A stretch of DNA of 64,000 nt from Cocleimonas flava. GTDB taxonomy: Bacteria > Pseudomonadota > Gammaproteobacteria > Thiotrichales > Thiotrichaceae. The position numbers and the translations under genes were made by a program. This document shows, piece after piece, positions 30,633-41,476 of this stretch. The notes beneath the pieces are model-generated. The model searched no databases. It was not told the origin of the DNA and saw nothing but the letters and a program-made list of their open reading frames with translations. The DNA is taken from contig NZ_SMFQ01000002.1 of the NCBI RefSeq assembly GCF_004339015.1, forward strand, positions 931,351-995,350. Direction: 5' to 3'. The first letter of the stretch is position 1. Each line of letters opens with the position of its first letter.

Positions 30633-31052
30633 ATGAAAGTTATACCGCTAATATTATTGTCTGTTCTTTTTACGGGTTGCAGCAATTTTAATACTGCTAC
30701 TAATACTATGTCATCACATCCGCTTAAATCTCAAAAAGACGTCAATATTGAAAAAACACTAACAAGTGGGACCTGGAAATACGAACGCCAAGCTGATGAT
30801 TGTAGAGATACATCGTGGTCACAAACGTTTTATAAAAACAGATATTACAAGTCTGTAGGAGATGCGTGTTTAATACCCGATGCATTTTCTGTAGATGCTG
30901 AAAATTGGCATATCAAACGTCAGATTTTATATGTTACAAATCTTTCACCTATCAACGGTGACGATATAATTCTTAAGTACGGAATTGATTTCTTAGACAA
31001 GAATAAACTCATCTTAAGCAGTGGAAATTATAAATATACTTTTGTTAAGTAA
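30633..31052 (+). CDS. Small lipoprotein of unknown function
   Basis: 139 residues from the ATG at 30633, chosen because the product then starts with a clean lipoprotein signal, MKVIPLILLSVLFTGCS, with the lipid-modified Cys at 16. An in-frame ATG at 30588 would add 15 residues in front of it. The mature part is polar, with two Cys (ADDCRDTSW and GDACLIPDAF) that could form a disulfide. No known domain was recognised. It is the last gene of the amine oxidase run. No clear terminator follows. Confidence 0.6.
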   Translation: MKVIPLILLSVLFTGCSNFNTATNTMSSHPLKSQKDVNIEKTLTSGTWKYERQADDCRDTSWSQTFYKNRYYKSVGDACLIPDAFSVDAENWHIKRQILYVTNLSPINGDDIILKYGIDFLDKNKLILSSGNYKYTFVK

Positions 31053-31069
31053 CTGATAATAAAAAGAAA

Positions 31070-31381
31070 TTACTTACAAACACCTAAACTATATTCATAG
31101 ACATTTTTATCACTACAGGCCGTACAGCTATTCGAATAGGTCTTTTTGATAGTTGAAGGAAAGGGTGCTTTTACGCATCTAACCTTAGTATCTACAACTG
31201 CACAAACTGGCTTATATTCTCTCGTACACATTTCAGGTCTTGGATTTGAACACACCTGAGCTTGTGTATTATTTTTATTTTCTAAATTAGAAGAATAATT
31301 TTTATCTGCTTTAGTTTGACATGCGACAACAGCAAATATAGCTAAAGTAATAATAAAAATTTTCTTAGCTATTCTTGGCAT
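31070..31381 (-). CDS. Kazal-domain lipoprotein
   Basis: 103 residues from the ATG at 31381, which gives a lipoprotein signal with lipobox AVVAC (Cys21). The longer reading frame runs back into the dispersed repeat and is not a plausible start. The mature part has seven cysteines in a Kazal-like pattern: VCSNPRPEMCTREYKPVCAV, then YSNSCTACSD and GVC. Kazal domains usually inhibit serine proteases; the reactive-site residue is not obvious. It is convergent with the small lipoprotein gene, with only 17 bases between them. Confidence 0.75.
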   Translation of the reverse strand: MPRIAKKIFIITLAIFAVVACQTKADKNYSSNLENKNNTQAQVCSNPRPEMCTREYKPVCAVVDTKVRCVKAPFPSTIKKTYSNSCTACSDKNVYEYSLGVCK

Positions 31382-31423
31382 GCTAATCACCAACCTTGTT
31401 AACAGGGAATGAATATATAGCCT

Positions 31424-31488
31424 TAAAGTAGGGGGGTGCCTTTTTAATTCTTTATAAGGCACCCCCCTACTTTAGAGCACTTTTTTAT
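31424..31488. repeat. Dispersed C-tract repeat, locus 9 (perfect inverted pair)
   Basis: TAAAGTAGGGGGGTGCCTT (31424-31442) is the exact complement of 31456-31474, a 19 bp perfect stem with a 13-base loop. The right copy continues with GAGCAC and TTTTTTAT. It lies between the Kazal gene and the xth stop codon. This is the best-formed inverted pair in the window. Confidence 0.95.
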
Positions 31489-31522
31489 CTTGATTTCCTG
31501 ATTCATCAATAGCGCTAATCAA

Positions 31523-32290
31523 TTAAATGTCATAGTCATAATCGATTATCAGAGGCGCATGATCTGAGAATTTCTCATCCTTATAGATTTCTGTTTTCTT
31601 AACAGTTCCTTTGAGTGAAGGACTCAGTACATGGTAATCAATGCGCCAACCAGTATTGTTAGCATAAGCCTGACCTCGATTTGACCACCAGGTATAGCTA
31701 TGTTCTTCCTGTTCTAATTCTCTGAACGCATCTACAAAGCCAACATCATCAAAAAGGGTATCTAACCAGGCACGCTCTTCCGGAAGGAAGCCAGAGTTCT
31801 TTTTATTGCCTTTCCAGTTCCTGATATCTTCATTCTTGTGGGCAATATTCCAATCGCCACAAATAATATAATCTCTACCAGAAGATTTCATTTCTTCCAT
31901 AAGATTCATGAAGAAATCCATACACTCATATTTAATAAGCTGTCTTTCATCTTTCGCCGAACCCGAAGGCATGTACAAAGAGATAACGCTTAAGTTGCCA
32001 AATTTAGCTTCTAGATAACGTCCTTCTGAATCAAATGTCTCGTAGCCTGTCCCGCTTATCAAATCATCGGGCTCTCTTTTACAATAAAGAGCGGTTCCGC
32101 TATAACCTTTTTTAACGGCATCATTGTAATAACTAAACCCAGGATGAAATATAGGATCTTCAAGTTGATGGACTTGAGCCTTGGTTTCCTGAATACAGGT
32201 AACATCAGCATCCTGTTTTTCTAGCCAGTCAAAAAAACCTTTTTTTGCAGCAGCACGAATACCATTTGTATTTGCTGTAATTATCTTCAT
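31523..32290 (-). CDS. xth: Exodeoxyribonuclease III (AP endonuclease)
   Basis: A 255-residue Mg2+-dependent nuclease of the ExoIII/EEP fold that cuts at abasic sites and trims 3' ends. Motifs: TANTNGIRAA (about 5-14), CIQETKAQ (about 32-39, catalytic Glu), SLYMPSG, GDWNIAH (about 141-147, catalytic Asp/Asn) and FSDHAPL near the end (catalytic Asp-His pair). Length is normal. It lies 12 bases downstream of gyrB and may share its transcript. I cannot decide between xthA- and exoA-type subfamilies. Confidence 0.93.
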   Translation of the reverse strand: MKIITANTNGIRAAAKKGFFDWLEKQDADVTCIQETKAQVHQLEDPIFHPGFSYYNDAVKKGYSGTALYCKREPDDLISGTGYETFDSEGRYLEAKFGNLSVISLYMPSGSAKDERQLIKYECMDFFMNLMEEMKSSGRDYIICGDWNIAHKNEDIRNWKGNKKNSGFLPEERAWLDTLFDDVGFVDAFRELEQEEHSYTWWSNRGQAYANNTGWRIDYHVLSPSLKGTVKKTEIYKDEKFSDHAPLIIDYDYDI

Positions 32291-32302
32291 AACTGTACTT
32301 TT

Positions 32303-34723
<2,421 letters not shown>

Positions 34724-34849
34724 TTACAACCTATCTATAAGATTTTAGGCACTTAAAATTGCTTGAGAATTTTATTTTTGTGCAGGCAAATATAACCGAC
34801 AAATTATATACCATTTAGCAGGAAATGTATTTAGATTAGCTAGACTTCT

Positions 34850-35935
34850 TCAACCTTGATATTCAGAAAATGACCCGTGTTTCACGTGAAACATCTTTGC
34901 TTGGTCCAAATCATAAGTTAAAGGTTTGGTAGTGGTGATGATGGATTGTAATTTCAAATCTGAAATGAATTTTAAAAGCTTATTCTGGTTTATAACATCT
35001 AACTCTGAAGATAAGTCATCAATTAACAAAATACCTTTACTGGATTTCGTTTCAAGAATAATTTCACTTCGAGCTAAAAGTAAAGATATTGCAATTAGTT
35101 TAAGTTGTCCTCTCGACGCAGACTGAGAAGCAGATGTATCGCCTAGGTTAATTTTTAGATCAGCCTTGTGAGCACCAGTTACCGTTCGCTTAAATTTAAT
35201 ATCAATATCAGATTTTGATTTGTAGAAATCCAGTAAGGATTTCGAATCCGTTTGAATATCATTTGGAAAGCCCGAATATAATTCAATATTGATATCAAGT
35301 TCGGGTAATAACACAGATGTAATTTTTTGAAGTATCGGTTTAATTAACTCAACCGTTTGATGTCGGTATTTAATAATTTCAGGCTGGTTAATAACGAGTT
35401 CGCTTGTCCATTTATCTAAGGCATAAAAATGTTTAGGTGACTTTAAACAGATATTCCTTTGTTTTAAAACATGCTGATAGGTTTTCCACTTTGAATAAAA
35501 ATCAGGAAAAATATAGAAAGCCAACCAATCGATATATGCTCTTCGTAACGATGGAGCTCCAGTAATCAGTTCTAAAGAATTTGGATGAATTATCGTTATA
35601 GGTAAATGAGAACTAAGTTCAGCTTGAGAAAAAATATCTTTCTGATTAATACGAATTGACGTTTTACTCTGGCTTTTATCAATACCCATTTTTATTGAAG
35701 AATTATTATTATTGAGTGTAGCATTCACCAAAGCTGATGGTTGTTGATATTTGATTACTTCAGAAATATGGGAAGACCTGAATGATCTACCACTAGATAA
35801 TAAACTTAAAGATTCGAGTAAGCTTGTTTTACCAGAAGCATTATCACCAATGATGATATTGAATCCAGGACAAAAGTCTAAACTTTCATCCTGAATTGAG
35901 CGTACATTTTTAATGTTGAGTTTCTGAATCCACAT
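34850..35935 (-). CDS. recF: DNA replication and repair protein RecF
   Basis: An SMC-like ATPase that helps load RecA at gaps. 361 residues. Walker A is GDNASGKTS (30-38), the signature SRGQLKLIAISLLLA lies near 272-286, and Walker B LLIDDLSSELD near 302-312. ATG starts MWIQKLNIKNVRS, standard. It sits between dnaN (24 bp) and gyrB in the usual order. Sequence is otherwise unremarkable. Confidence 0.97.
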   Translation of the reverse strand: MWIQKLNIKNVRSIQDESLDFCPGFNIIIGDNASGKTSLLESLSLLSSGRSFRSSHISEVIKYQQPSALVNATLNNNNSSIKMGIDKSQSKTSIRINQKDIFSQAELSSHLPITIIHPNSLELITGAPSLRRAYIDWLAFYIFPDFYSKWKTYQHVLKQRNICLKSPKHFYALDKWTSELVINQPEIIKYRHQTVELIKPILQKITSVLLPELDINIELYSGFPNDIQTDSKSLLDFYKSKSDIDIKFKRTVTGAHKADLKINLGDTSASQSASRGQLKLIAISLLLARSEIILETKSSKGILLIDDLSSELDVINQNKLLKFISDLKLQSIITTTKPLTYDLDQAKMFHVKHGSFSEYQG

Positions 35936-35959
35936 AAGATCAGAAGATATGAAATATAA

Positions 35960-37066
35960 TTACAAACGGATTGGCATAACAACATAACGTGTTTGCAAAT
36001 CATCCGATGAATGTAATAGGGCACTGCTATCAGGTGTAGATAATTCAAGATGAACAATTTTACCTTCTAGATGATTTACTGCTTCAAGCAAATAAGTCAC
36101 ATTAAAACCGATTTCAAATAGTTCACCAGAATAATTGATATCAATTTCTTCTTCGGCACTTTCATTTTCTGGATTGTTACTGTGAAGAACCATTACACCG
36201 TTCTGAAGCTTTAGACGTATTCCACGAAATTTTTCATTAGACAAAATAGCAACACGAGACAAAGTATCTCTGAATTGTTCTCGATCAAGTTCGATATTGT
36301 GTTGGCAGTTAGATGGTATTGCTGCTTGATAATCTGGATATTTTCCATCAATAAGTTTTGATGTAAATCTAATATTATCTTTGTGAACGCGAATATGGTT
36401 ATCGCTGATTTGTAAGGCAACGGGAATTTCACTGGTAGAATCAAGTAAACGAGTTAATTCTAGAATCCCTTTACGTGGCACAATGATTTTCAAAGGAGAA
36501 TCTAATTTAAGATCTTCAACTGTAAATTCAGAAACTGCTAGACGATGTCCATCAGTAGAAACTGCCAAAAGTTTATTATCAGATAGTTCTAACAACAAAC
36601 CATTTAGATAATATCTGACATCCTGATTCGCCATTGAGAATGAGACTTTTTCCATCAAAAGTTTTAAATCTTTTTCTGGAATAGTGATTTCGTTTTGTAT
36701 CGGAATATCATCAAGCAGTGGATATTCTTCTGCAGGTAACGTTGCTAATTCAAATTTACTTCTAAGTCCTTTGATGTGAAGTCTTTCACCTTCCGTTTCA
36801 AATAAAATAAAACAGTCAGCAGGCAAAGCTTTGCAAATATCAAAAAGCTTTCTTGCAGGTGCAGTAATTTGACCAGGTTCTTCTGCTTGAATATCAAGTT
36901 TAGAAGACATTTCAATTTCAAGGTCTGTACCAACAAGGCTTAATTGATTTTCTGAGACTTGAATTAATATATTTTCAAGAATTTTGCTAGTGTGTTTTTT
37001 TTCTACAGCACCGACAACATGAGTGAGTTGATCGAGCAATGTTTCTTTGGAAATAGTTAATTTCAT
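35960..37066 (-). CDS. dnaN: DNA polymerase III beta subunit (sliding clamp)
   Basis: The processivity clamp, a ring-forming dimer. 368 residues in three similar domains. It starts MKLTISKETLLDQL, has VSTDGHRLAVSE (about 173-184) and ends YVVMPIRL, the conserved C-terminus that lines the partner-binding pocket. It follows dnaA after 252 bp carrying two DnaA boxes and is followed closely by recF. Confidence 0.98.
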   Translation of the reverse strand: MKLTISKETLLDQLTHVVGAVEKKHTSKILENILIQVSENQLSLVGTDLEIEMSSKLDIQAEEPGQITAPARKLFDICKALPADCFILFETEGERLHIKGLRSKFELATLPAEEYPLLDDIPIQNEITIPEKDLKLLMEKVSFSMANQDVRYYLNGLLLELSDNKLLAVSTDGHRLAVSEFTVEDLKLDSPLKIIVPRKGILELTRLLDSTSEIPVALQISDNHIRVHKDNIRFTSKLIDGKYPDYQAAIPSNCQHNIELDREQFRDTLSRVAILSNEKFRGIRLKLQNGVMVLHSNNPENESAEEEIDINYSGELFEIGFNVTYLLEAVNHLEGKIVHLELSTPDSSALLHSSDDLQTRYVVMPIRL

Positions 37067-37221
37067 ATTTATATTATATATATATTTAAAAGATAATAGT
37101 AGTAATAGGGGTAATGCTTTACTGTTAACAAAGTTAATAAATACAATTAAATCATATATTTAAAGATACAAATGGGTGTTGATATTGTATCTGATAAAAA
37201 TGATTATATGTGTGTAAGAAC

Positions 37222-37265
37222 TGTGGATAAGTCTGGTTCTAAAATTAAACAGTTTTTTATCCACA
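37222..37265. promoter_or_regulatory. Pair of inverted perfect DnaA boxes in the dnaA-dnaN gap
   Basis: TGTGGATAA (37222-37230) and TTATCCACA (37257-37265) are perfect DnaA boxes facing each other. A run of TA-rich sequence (about 37067-37095) lies next to them. They may regulate dnaN or be part of the replication origin. Confidence 0.85.
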
Positions 37266-37318
37266 GCTTGTTATTAGTTTTACATAGCATTTAATAACGT
37301 CTTATCCTTTTACAAATA

Positions 37319-38710
37319 TTACCTTGTTAAGGTTCTTTCTAGTATACGATAGCTTTCGTCTAAAGTTGTGTCTTCTGTTCTTAATTCTTTAATTTTTTTA
37401 CATGCGTGTAATACAGTAGTGTGATCTCTATTACCAAAGAAGGTACCTATCTCAGGTAAACTATGATTAGTCAGTTCTTTAGACAAGCTCATGGCTACTT
37501 GCCTTGGTCTTGCTATAGATCTAGTACGTCTTTTAGAATCAAGATCAGAAGTCTTTATATTATAATGTTGGGCAACGGTCTTTTTAATGTTATCAACCGT
37601 AACCATTTTATCCTGGCTTGCTAACTGATCGCGTAAGGCGTCGTGAACAAAATCAAGGGTAATGTCAGTACGTTGATGCAAACGTAAACTAGCAAGGACT
37701 CTTTGCAAGGCTCCTTCTAGATCTCTGACATTCGAACGAAAACGTTTTGCAATAAAAAATGCTGCATCTTTTGGTAAATCAAGATGAAACTCTTCTACCT
37801 TCTTAGTTAGTATAGCTACGCGTGTTTCAAGCTCTGGTGGCTCGATTTCGACGGTTAGACCCCAATTTAGTCGTGACCTTAATCGGTCATCGATGCCTTC
37901 TACATCTCTGGGGTATTTATCACTAGTGAGGATTATTTGTTTTTGGCCTTCTAACAGTGCATTAAACGTATGAAAGAATTCTTCCACAGAGCTTTTTTTG
38001 CCAGCGAAAAACTGTATATCATCGATGAGTAATGCATCAACAGTTCGGTAATATAATTTGAATTGATCAATGCTGTTAGTTCGTAAAGCAGTAATCATGT
38101 CGTTTACAAAACGTTCTGAATGAAGGTATACCACCTTGGCATTCGGATTGTTTTCTCTTATTTGATTCCCGACTGCATGCATTAGATGCGTTTTACCTAG
38201 ACCAACTCCCCCATAAATAAATAGAGGATTATACGATTGACCAGGGTTGTCTCCCACCTGTTTGGCTGAAGCTACAGCTAAACGATTAGATTTACCTTCA
38301 ACGAAATTGTCGAAAGTCATTGTAGGGTTTAAATTATTGGTAAAACTTTTCTGATTGATAATAGGTTGTGGCTGTGGATTAGAAACATTTTGAGTATTAT
38401 TGTTTAAAACAGGCGGCGCACTCGGTGCTGTGATAGAAGCTTCAGCAGGCACAGGTTCTGAGTACGAAAGCGTATCACCAGCACCAATCTGCAGAATCAC
38501 TTGAATATTATTGCCATTAGAGATTTTCTTAACTTCATCTTTAATGGTTTCCAAGTGTTGATCTTTAACGTACTGAAAGACGAATGTGTTTGGGGCTAGA
38601 AGTACTAAAACATCATCATGCTGTGTACCATGTAGAGTACGTAACCAGGTATTAATTTCCTGGTCTGATAATTTTGACTCTAGTTTATTCAGGCATTGTT
38701 GCCAGAGCAT
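37319..38710 (-). CDS. dnaA: Chromosomal replication initiator DnaA
   Basis: An AAA+ initiator that binds DnaA boxes and opens oriC. 463 residues: domain I (1-80), a proline/asparagine-rich linker (~85-125), AAA+ domain with Walker A GGVGLGKT (167-174) and Walker B ALLIDDIQFF, and C-terminal helix-turn-helix domain with FGNRDHTTVLHACKKI, the box-binding signature. The order dnaA-dnaN-recF-gyrB leftward and rpmH rightward is the ancestral bacterial arrangement. Confidence 0.98.
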   Translation of the reverse strand: MLWQQCLNKLESKLSDQEINTWLRTLHGTQHDDVLVLLAPNTFVFQYVKDQHLETIKDEVKKISNGNNIQVILQIGAGDTLSYSEPVPAEASITAPSAPPVLNNNTQNVSNPQPQPIINQKSFTNNLNPTMTFDNFVEGKSNRLAVASAKQVGDNPGQSYNPLFIYGGVGLGKTHLMHAVGNQIRENNPNAKVVYLHSERFVNDMITALRTNSIDQFKLYYRTVDALLIDDIQFFAGKKSSVEEFFHTFNALLEGQKQIILTSDKYPRDVEGIDDRLRSRLNWGLTVEIEPPELETRVAILTKKVEEFHLDLPKDAAFFIAKRFRSNVRDLEGALQRVLASLRLHQRTDITLDFVHDALRDQLASQDKMVTVDNIKKTVAQHYNIKTSDLDSKRRTRSIARPRQVAMSLSKELTNHSLPEIGTFFGNRDHTTVLHACKKIKELRTEDTTLDESYRILERTLTR

Positions 38711-39125
38711 AGATGATACTCCTACGAAATTTATGACAATTTAAGGATTAAACCGTTAAACCAATAATTGATTAGTGGGTTGAAAATATTAGTATTTTAA
38801 TTGAATGGCTATAGAGGTAATTTGTTAGGGGACAAACTACTATTTATACACATTCTATTCTTATTATTAGTACTGTCATAAAGCTATAATTTGTAAATGC
38901 TTTGTATCGTACTTAAGAAGGTCAAATACTACTCTCTATGATAAGTTATCCACAAGCAGTTTTTGGTTCAAAAAAATAATATATTATTTGACATTGAGAC
39001 AATCATAGCGTATTTTTTCCGCCCTTTGCGTTCCTACAGTAATTTGATTATAGCAATATGATCAATTGTAGAATGCAATCTTCATAACGAAGTTATAAAT
39101 AACAGATTTTAATAGGTTTTTAGTC
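38711..39125. other. dnaA-rpmH intergenic region, candidate oriC
   Basis: 415 bp between divergent dnaA and rpmH. It holds a perfect DnaA box TTATCCACA (38946-38954) and a second matching the TTATNCACA consensus, TTATACACA (38844-38852). An AT-rich stretch (38972-38990) follows the perfect box and could be an unwinding element. The rpmH promoter is at 38988-39016. With the box pair in the dnaA-dnaN gap, either interval could be oriC; in pseudomonads the dnaA-rpmH gap serves. Confidence 0.55.
38988..39016 (+). promoter_or_regulatory. Sigma-70 promoter for rpmH-rnpA
   Basis: TTGACA (38988-38993), 17 bp spacer, TATTTT (39011-39016). The -35 is perfect. Transcription would start near 39023, about 100 bases before rpmH. 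Confidence 0.7.
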
Positions 39126-39260
39126 ATGAAAAGAACATTTCAACCAAGTAATTTAAAGCGTAAACGTACACACGGTTTTCGCGCACGTATGAGCACTGTT
39201 GGTGGACGTAAAGTTTTAGCATCTCGTCGTGCAAAAGGTCGTGCATCACTCTGCTGTTAA
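39126..39260 (+). CDS. rpmH: 50S ribosomal protein L34
   Basis: 44 residues, too short for many gene finders. It begins [20 protein letters not shown] and continues through [19 protein letters not shown], a clear L34. The last residues are ASLCC where most homologues end KRLSA or similar, an unusual Cys-Cys C-terminus. It is the first gene of rpmH-rnpA-yidC-mnmE, with a consensus promoter upstream. Confidence 0.96.
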   Translation: MKRTFQPSNLKRKRTHGFRARMSTVGGRKVLASRRAKGRASLCC

Positions 39261-39299
39261 GTTTTAAGTTTTTTAAACAACTTAAGATTTCAGTTTAAA

Positions 39300-39695
39300 G
39301 TGAACGCAATAGATGTGGCTGACAGTAATATTAAGCTTCATCTTCATCGTGACTTGAAATTGTTGAATGCTGAAAACTATAAATTTGTTTTCAGTGATTC
39401 ACAGCGTTTTGGTAATCGTTGTTTAACTGTATTAGCCAGAACAAATAATTTAGATCATCCTAGATTAGGATTAGCTATATCTAAAAAATGCGCAAAAAGA
39501 GCTGTAGATAGAAACCGCATTAAAAGATTATTCCGTGAAAGCTTCAGGTTAAATCAACATTCATTACCTAATGTTGATATCGTCGCTATGTGTAAGCCAG
39601 GCATTCTTTCTTTAGATAATGCGGAGATGCAAAGGCAAATAGAAACACAATGGCGTTTCATGCGTAAAAAATTCCCTGCATTATCAAACGAATAG
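39300..39695 (+). CDS. rnpA: Ribonuclease P protein component
   Basis: The protein subunit that assists RNase P RNA in maturing tRNA 5' ends. 131 residues from a GTG start. The conserved RNR motif region is KKCAKRAVDRNRIKRLFRES (about 62-81), preceded by PRLGLAIS. It lies 39 bases after rpmH. The Shine-Dalgarno is weak, and coupling to rpmH is likely. The usual next gene, yidD, is absent: yidC starts 13 bases after the rnpA stop codon. Confidence 0.95.
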   Translation: MNAIDVADSNIKLHLHRDLKLLNAENYKFVFSDSQRFGNRCLTVLARTNNLDHPRLGLAISKKCAKRAVDRNRIKRLFRESFRLNQHSLPNVDIVAMCKPGILSLDNAEMQRQIETQWRFMRKKFPALSNE

Positions 39696-39708
39696 AGTCT
39701 TTTTAGTC

Positions 39709-41415
39709 ATGGATCAACAACGCCCTTTTCTATATTTAAGTTTAGTATTTTTAGGTTTCTTAATTTGGTCTACTTGGCAACAAGAACATGCACCAAAGCC
39801 TATCCCTTCAGCGAACACGTCTGTTCAACAATCTGCTAATGGAAATAATTCAGTGCCTTCGGGTTCTAGTGTTTCGGTAAATGGTTCAGATGTCATTCCT
39901 TCGGCAAATAATGCTGCTACAAATGCACAAGCTAAACAAATTCACATTAAAACTGATGTACTCGATATGTATATCAGCACAGTGGGTGGAACCATAGTTC
40001 AAGCTGATTTACCGACACATCCAGTTAGTTTAGAAGAACAGGATAAAGCAACACGTATTATTGATAGAGAAATGAAGTACGCTGCACAAGCTGGTCTTAT
40101 CTATCGTGGAAGCAATGGTGAAAGTTCTGCACCTAATCATTACACTAACTTTGACACTGAGAGTACCGAATATTCTCTACAAGATGGTCAAGACACACTT
40201 CAAGTGCCTCTAACCTGGAGCAATGGACAAGGTATCACTGTTACTAAAACGTTTATATTTGAACGTGGCTCTTTTTTGGTTAAACAAATTCAGACCGTTG
40301 ATAATAAAACAGATCAAGTATGGTCTGGTAATGAGTATTTAGAACTGACTCATAAAGAACATGAGAGATCAGGCAGTCTACTTGGTGGCGCTATCGCCTA
40401 CGTTGGTCCTGCTTATTACAATAATAAGTACGACAAAATTGATTTCGATGAAATAAAAGATGGTGAGTTAAAAGATCTTAATAGTTCTGAAATTAACGCA
40501 TTACCAGAAGAAGAAAAAGCCAGCCGATTAATTCAAGGCGGTTGGGTAGCCATGTTGAAGCACTATTTTGTAAGTGCCTGGATACCTTCTAAAGAAGAAA
40601 CAAACACCTATTACACCCGTTATAACAAATCTAGTGATAACTACATTATCGGTGTTAAATCTCCTGTTAAAGATATTCAACCAGGTACATCGGGTAGTTT
40701 CGACAGTCAACTATACGTAGGGCCAACTGATCAGGCGACATTGGCTGAAATCTCTGAGGGTCTGGATTTGACAGTTGATTACGGGATATTTGCGTTTGTT
40801 TCTAAACCAATATTCTGGGTAATGAGCTTCATTAACAGACATATTGTGAGCAACTGGGGTTGGACAATTATCCTATTAACCATGTTCATAAAGCTTATTT
40901 TCTTCTACCCATCAGCGGTTAGTTATCGTTCTATGGCGAAGATGAAAAAGCTTGGTCCAAAGATAAAAGAAATTAGCGAAAAATATAAGAACGATCCACA
41001 AGCTAAGCAAAAAGAAACCATGGCGTTTTATCGTAAAGAGAAGATAAACCCATTAGGTGGTTGTTTGCCAATGCTAATCCAAATGCCGGTATTTATGGGT
41101 TTATATTGGGTACTTCAGGAGAGTGTAGAGTTACGTCAGGCACCGTGGATTCTTTGGTATAAAGATTTGTCGATCAAAGACCCGTTCTTTGTATTACCGA
41201 TCATAATGGGCGCAAGTATGTTTATTCAGCAAAAGCTGAATCCACCTGCTGTTCAAGATCCGATGCAGCAAAAGATATTTACCTATCTACCGGTTATCTT
41301 CACTGTGATGTTCTTATTCTTCCCTGCTGGTCTTGTACTTTACTGGGTTGTTAATAACATTCTTTCTATTTTCCAGCAGTGGTTTATCAATAAAAAGATA
41401 ATAGGCGACGGATAG
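39709..41415 (+). CDS. yidC: Membrane protein insertase YidC
   Basis: Inserts and folds inner-membrane proteins, alone or with Sec. 568 residues, typical of the gram-negative form: an N-terminal membrane helix (about 5-20), a Ser/Asn-rich linker, a large periplasmic domain (~80-345), then five hydrophobic segments. The conserved core includes PLGGCLPMLIQMPVFMGLY and FFPAGLVLYWVVNN. It sits between rnpA and mnmE as usual, except for the missing yidD. Confidence 0.97.
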   Translation: MDQQRPFLYLSLVFLGFLIWSTWQQEHAPKPIPSANTSVQQSANGNNSVPSGSSVSVNGSDVIPSANNAATNAQAKQIHIKTDVLDMYISTVGGTIVQADLPTHPVSLEEQDKATRIIDREMKYAAQAGLIYRGSNGESSAPNHYTNFDTESTEYSLQDGQDTLQVPLTWSNGQGITVTKTFIFERGSFLVKQIQTVDNKTDQVWSGNEYLELTHKEHERSGSLLGGAIAYVGPAYYNNKYDKIDFDEIKDGELKDLNSSEINALPEEEKASRLIQGGWVAMLKHYFVSAWIPSKEETNTYYTRYNKSSDNYIIGVKSPVKDIQPGTSGSFDSQLYVGPTDQATLAEISEGLDLTVDYGIFAFVSKPIFWVMSFINRHIVSNWGWTIILLTMFIKLIFFYPSAVSYRSMAKMKKLGPKIKEISEKYKNDPQAKQKETMAFYRKEKINPLGGCLPMLIQMPVFMGLYWVLQESVELRQAPWILWYKDLSIKDPFFVLPIIMGASMFIQQKLNPPAVQDPMQQKIFTYLPVIFTVMFLFFPAGLVLYWVVNNILSIFQQWFINKKIIGDG

Positions 41416-41476
41416 TTAACTATTCCTTTGCAATAAAGGTTTATCAACGTTGATTAACATGTAGTGGTATTAGTAA

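Noticed and set aside
31382-31462. N-terminal extension of the Kazal lipoprotein
   Set aside because: It would be translated from the dispersed repeat, and the lipoprotein signal begins at 31381.
38711-39125. Possible tRNA or small RNA gene in the dnaA-rpmH gap
   Set aside because: No T-loop or cloverleaf pattern; the region is explained by DnaA boxes and the rpmH promoter.
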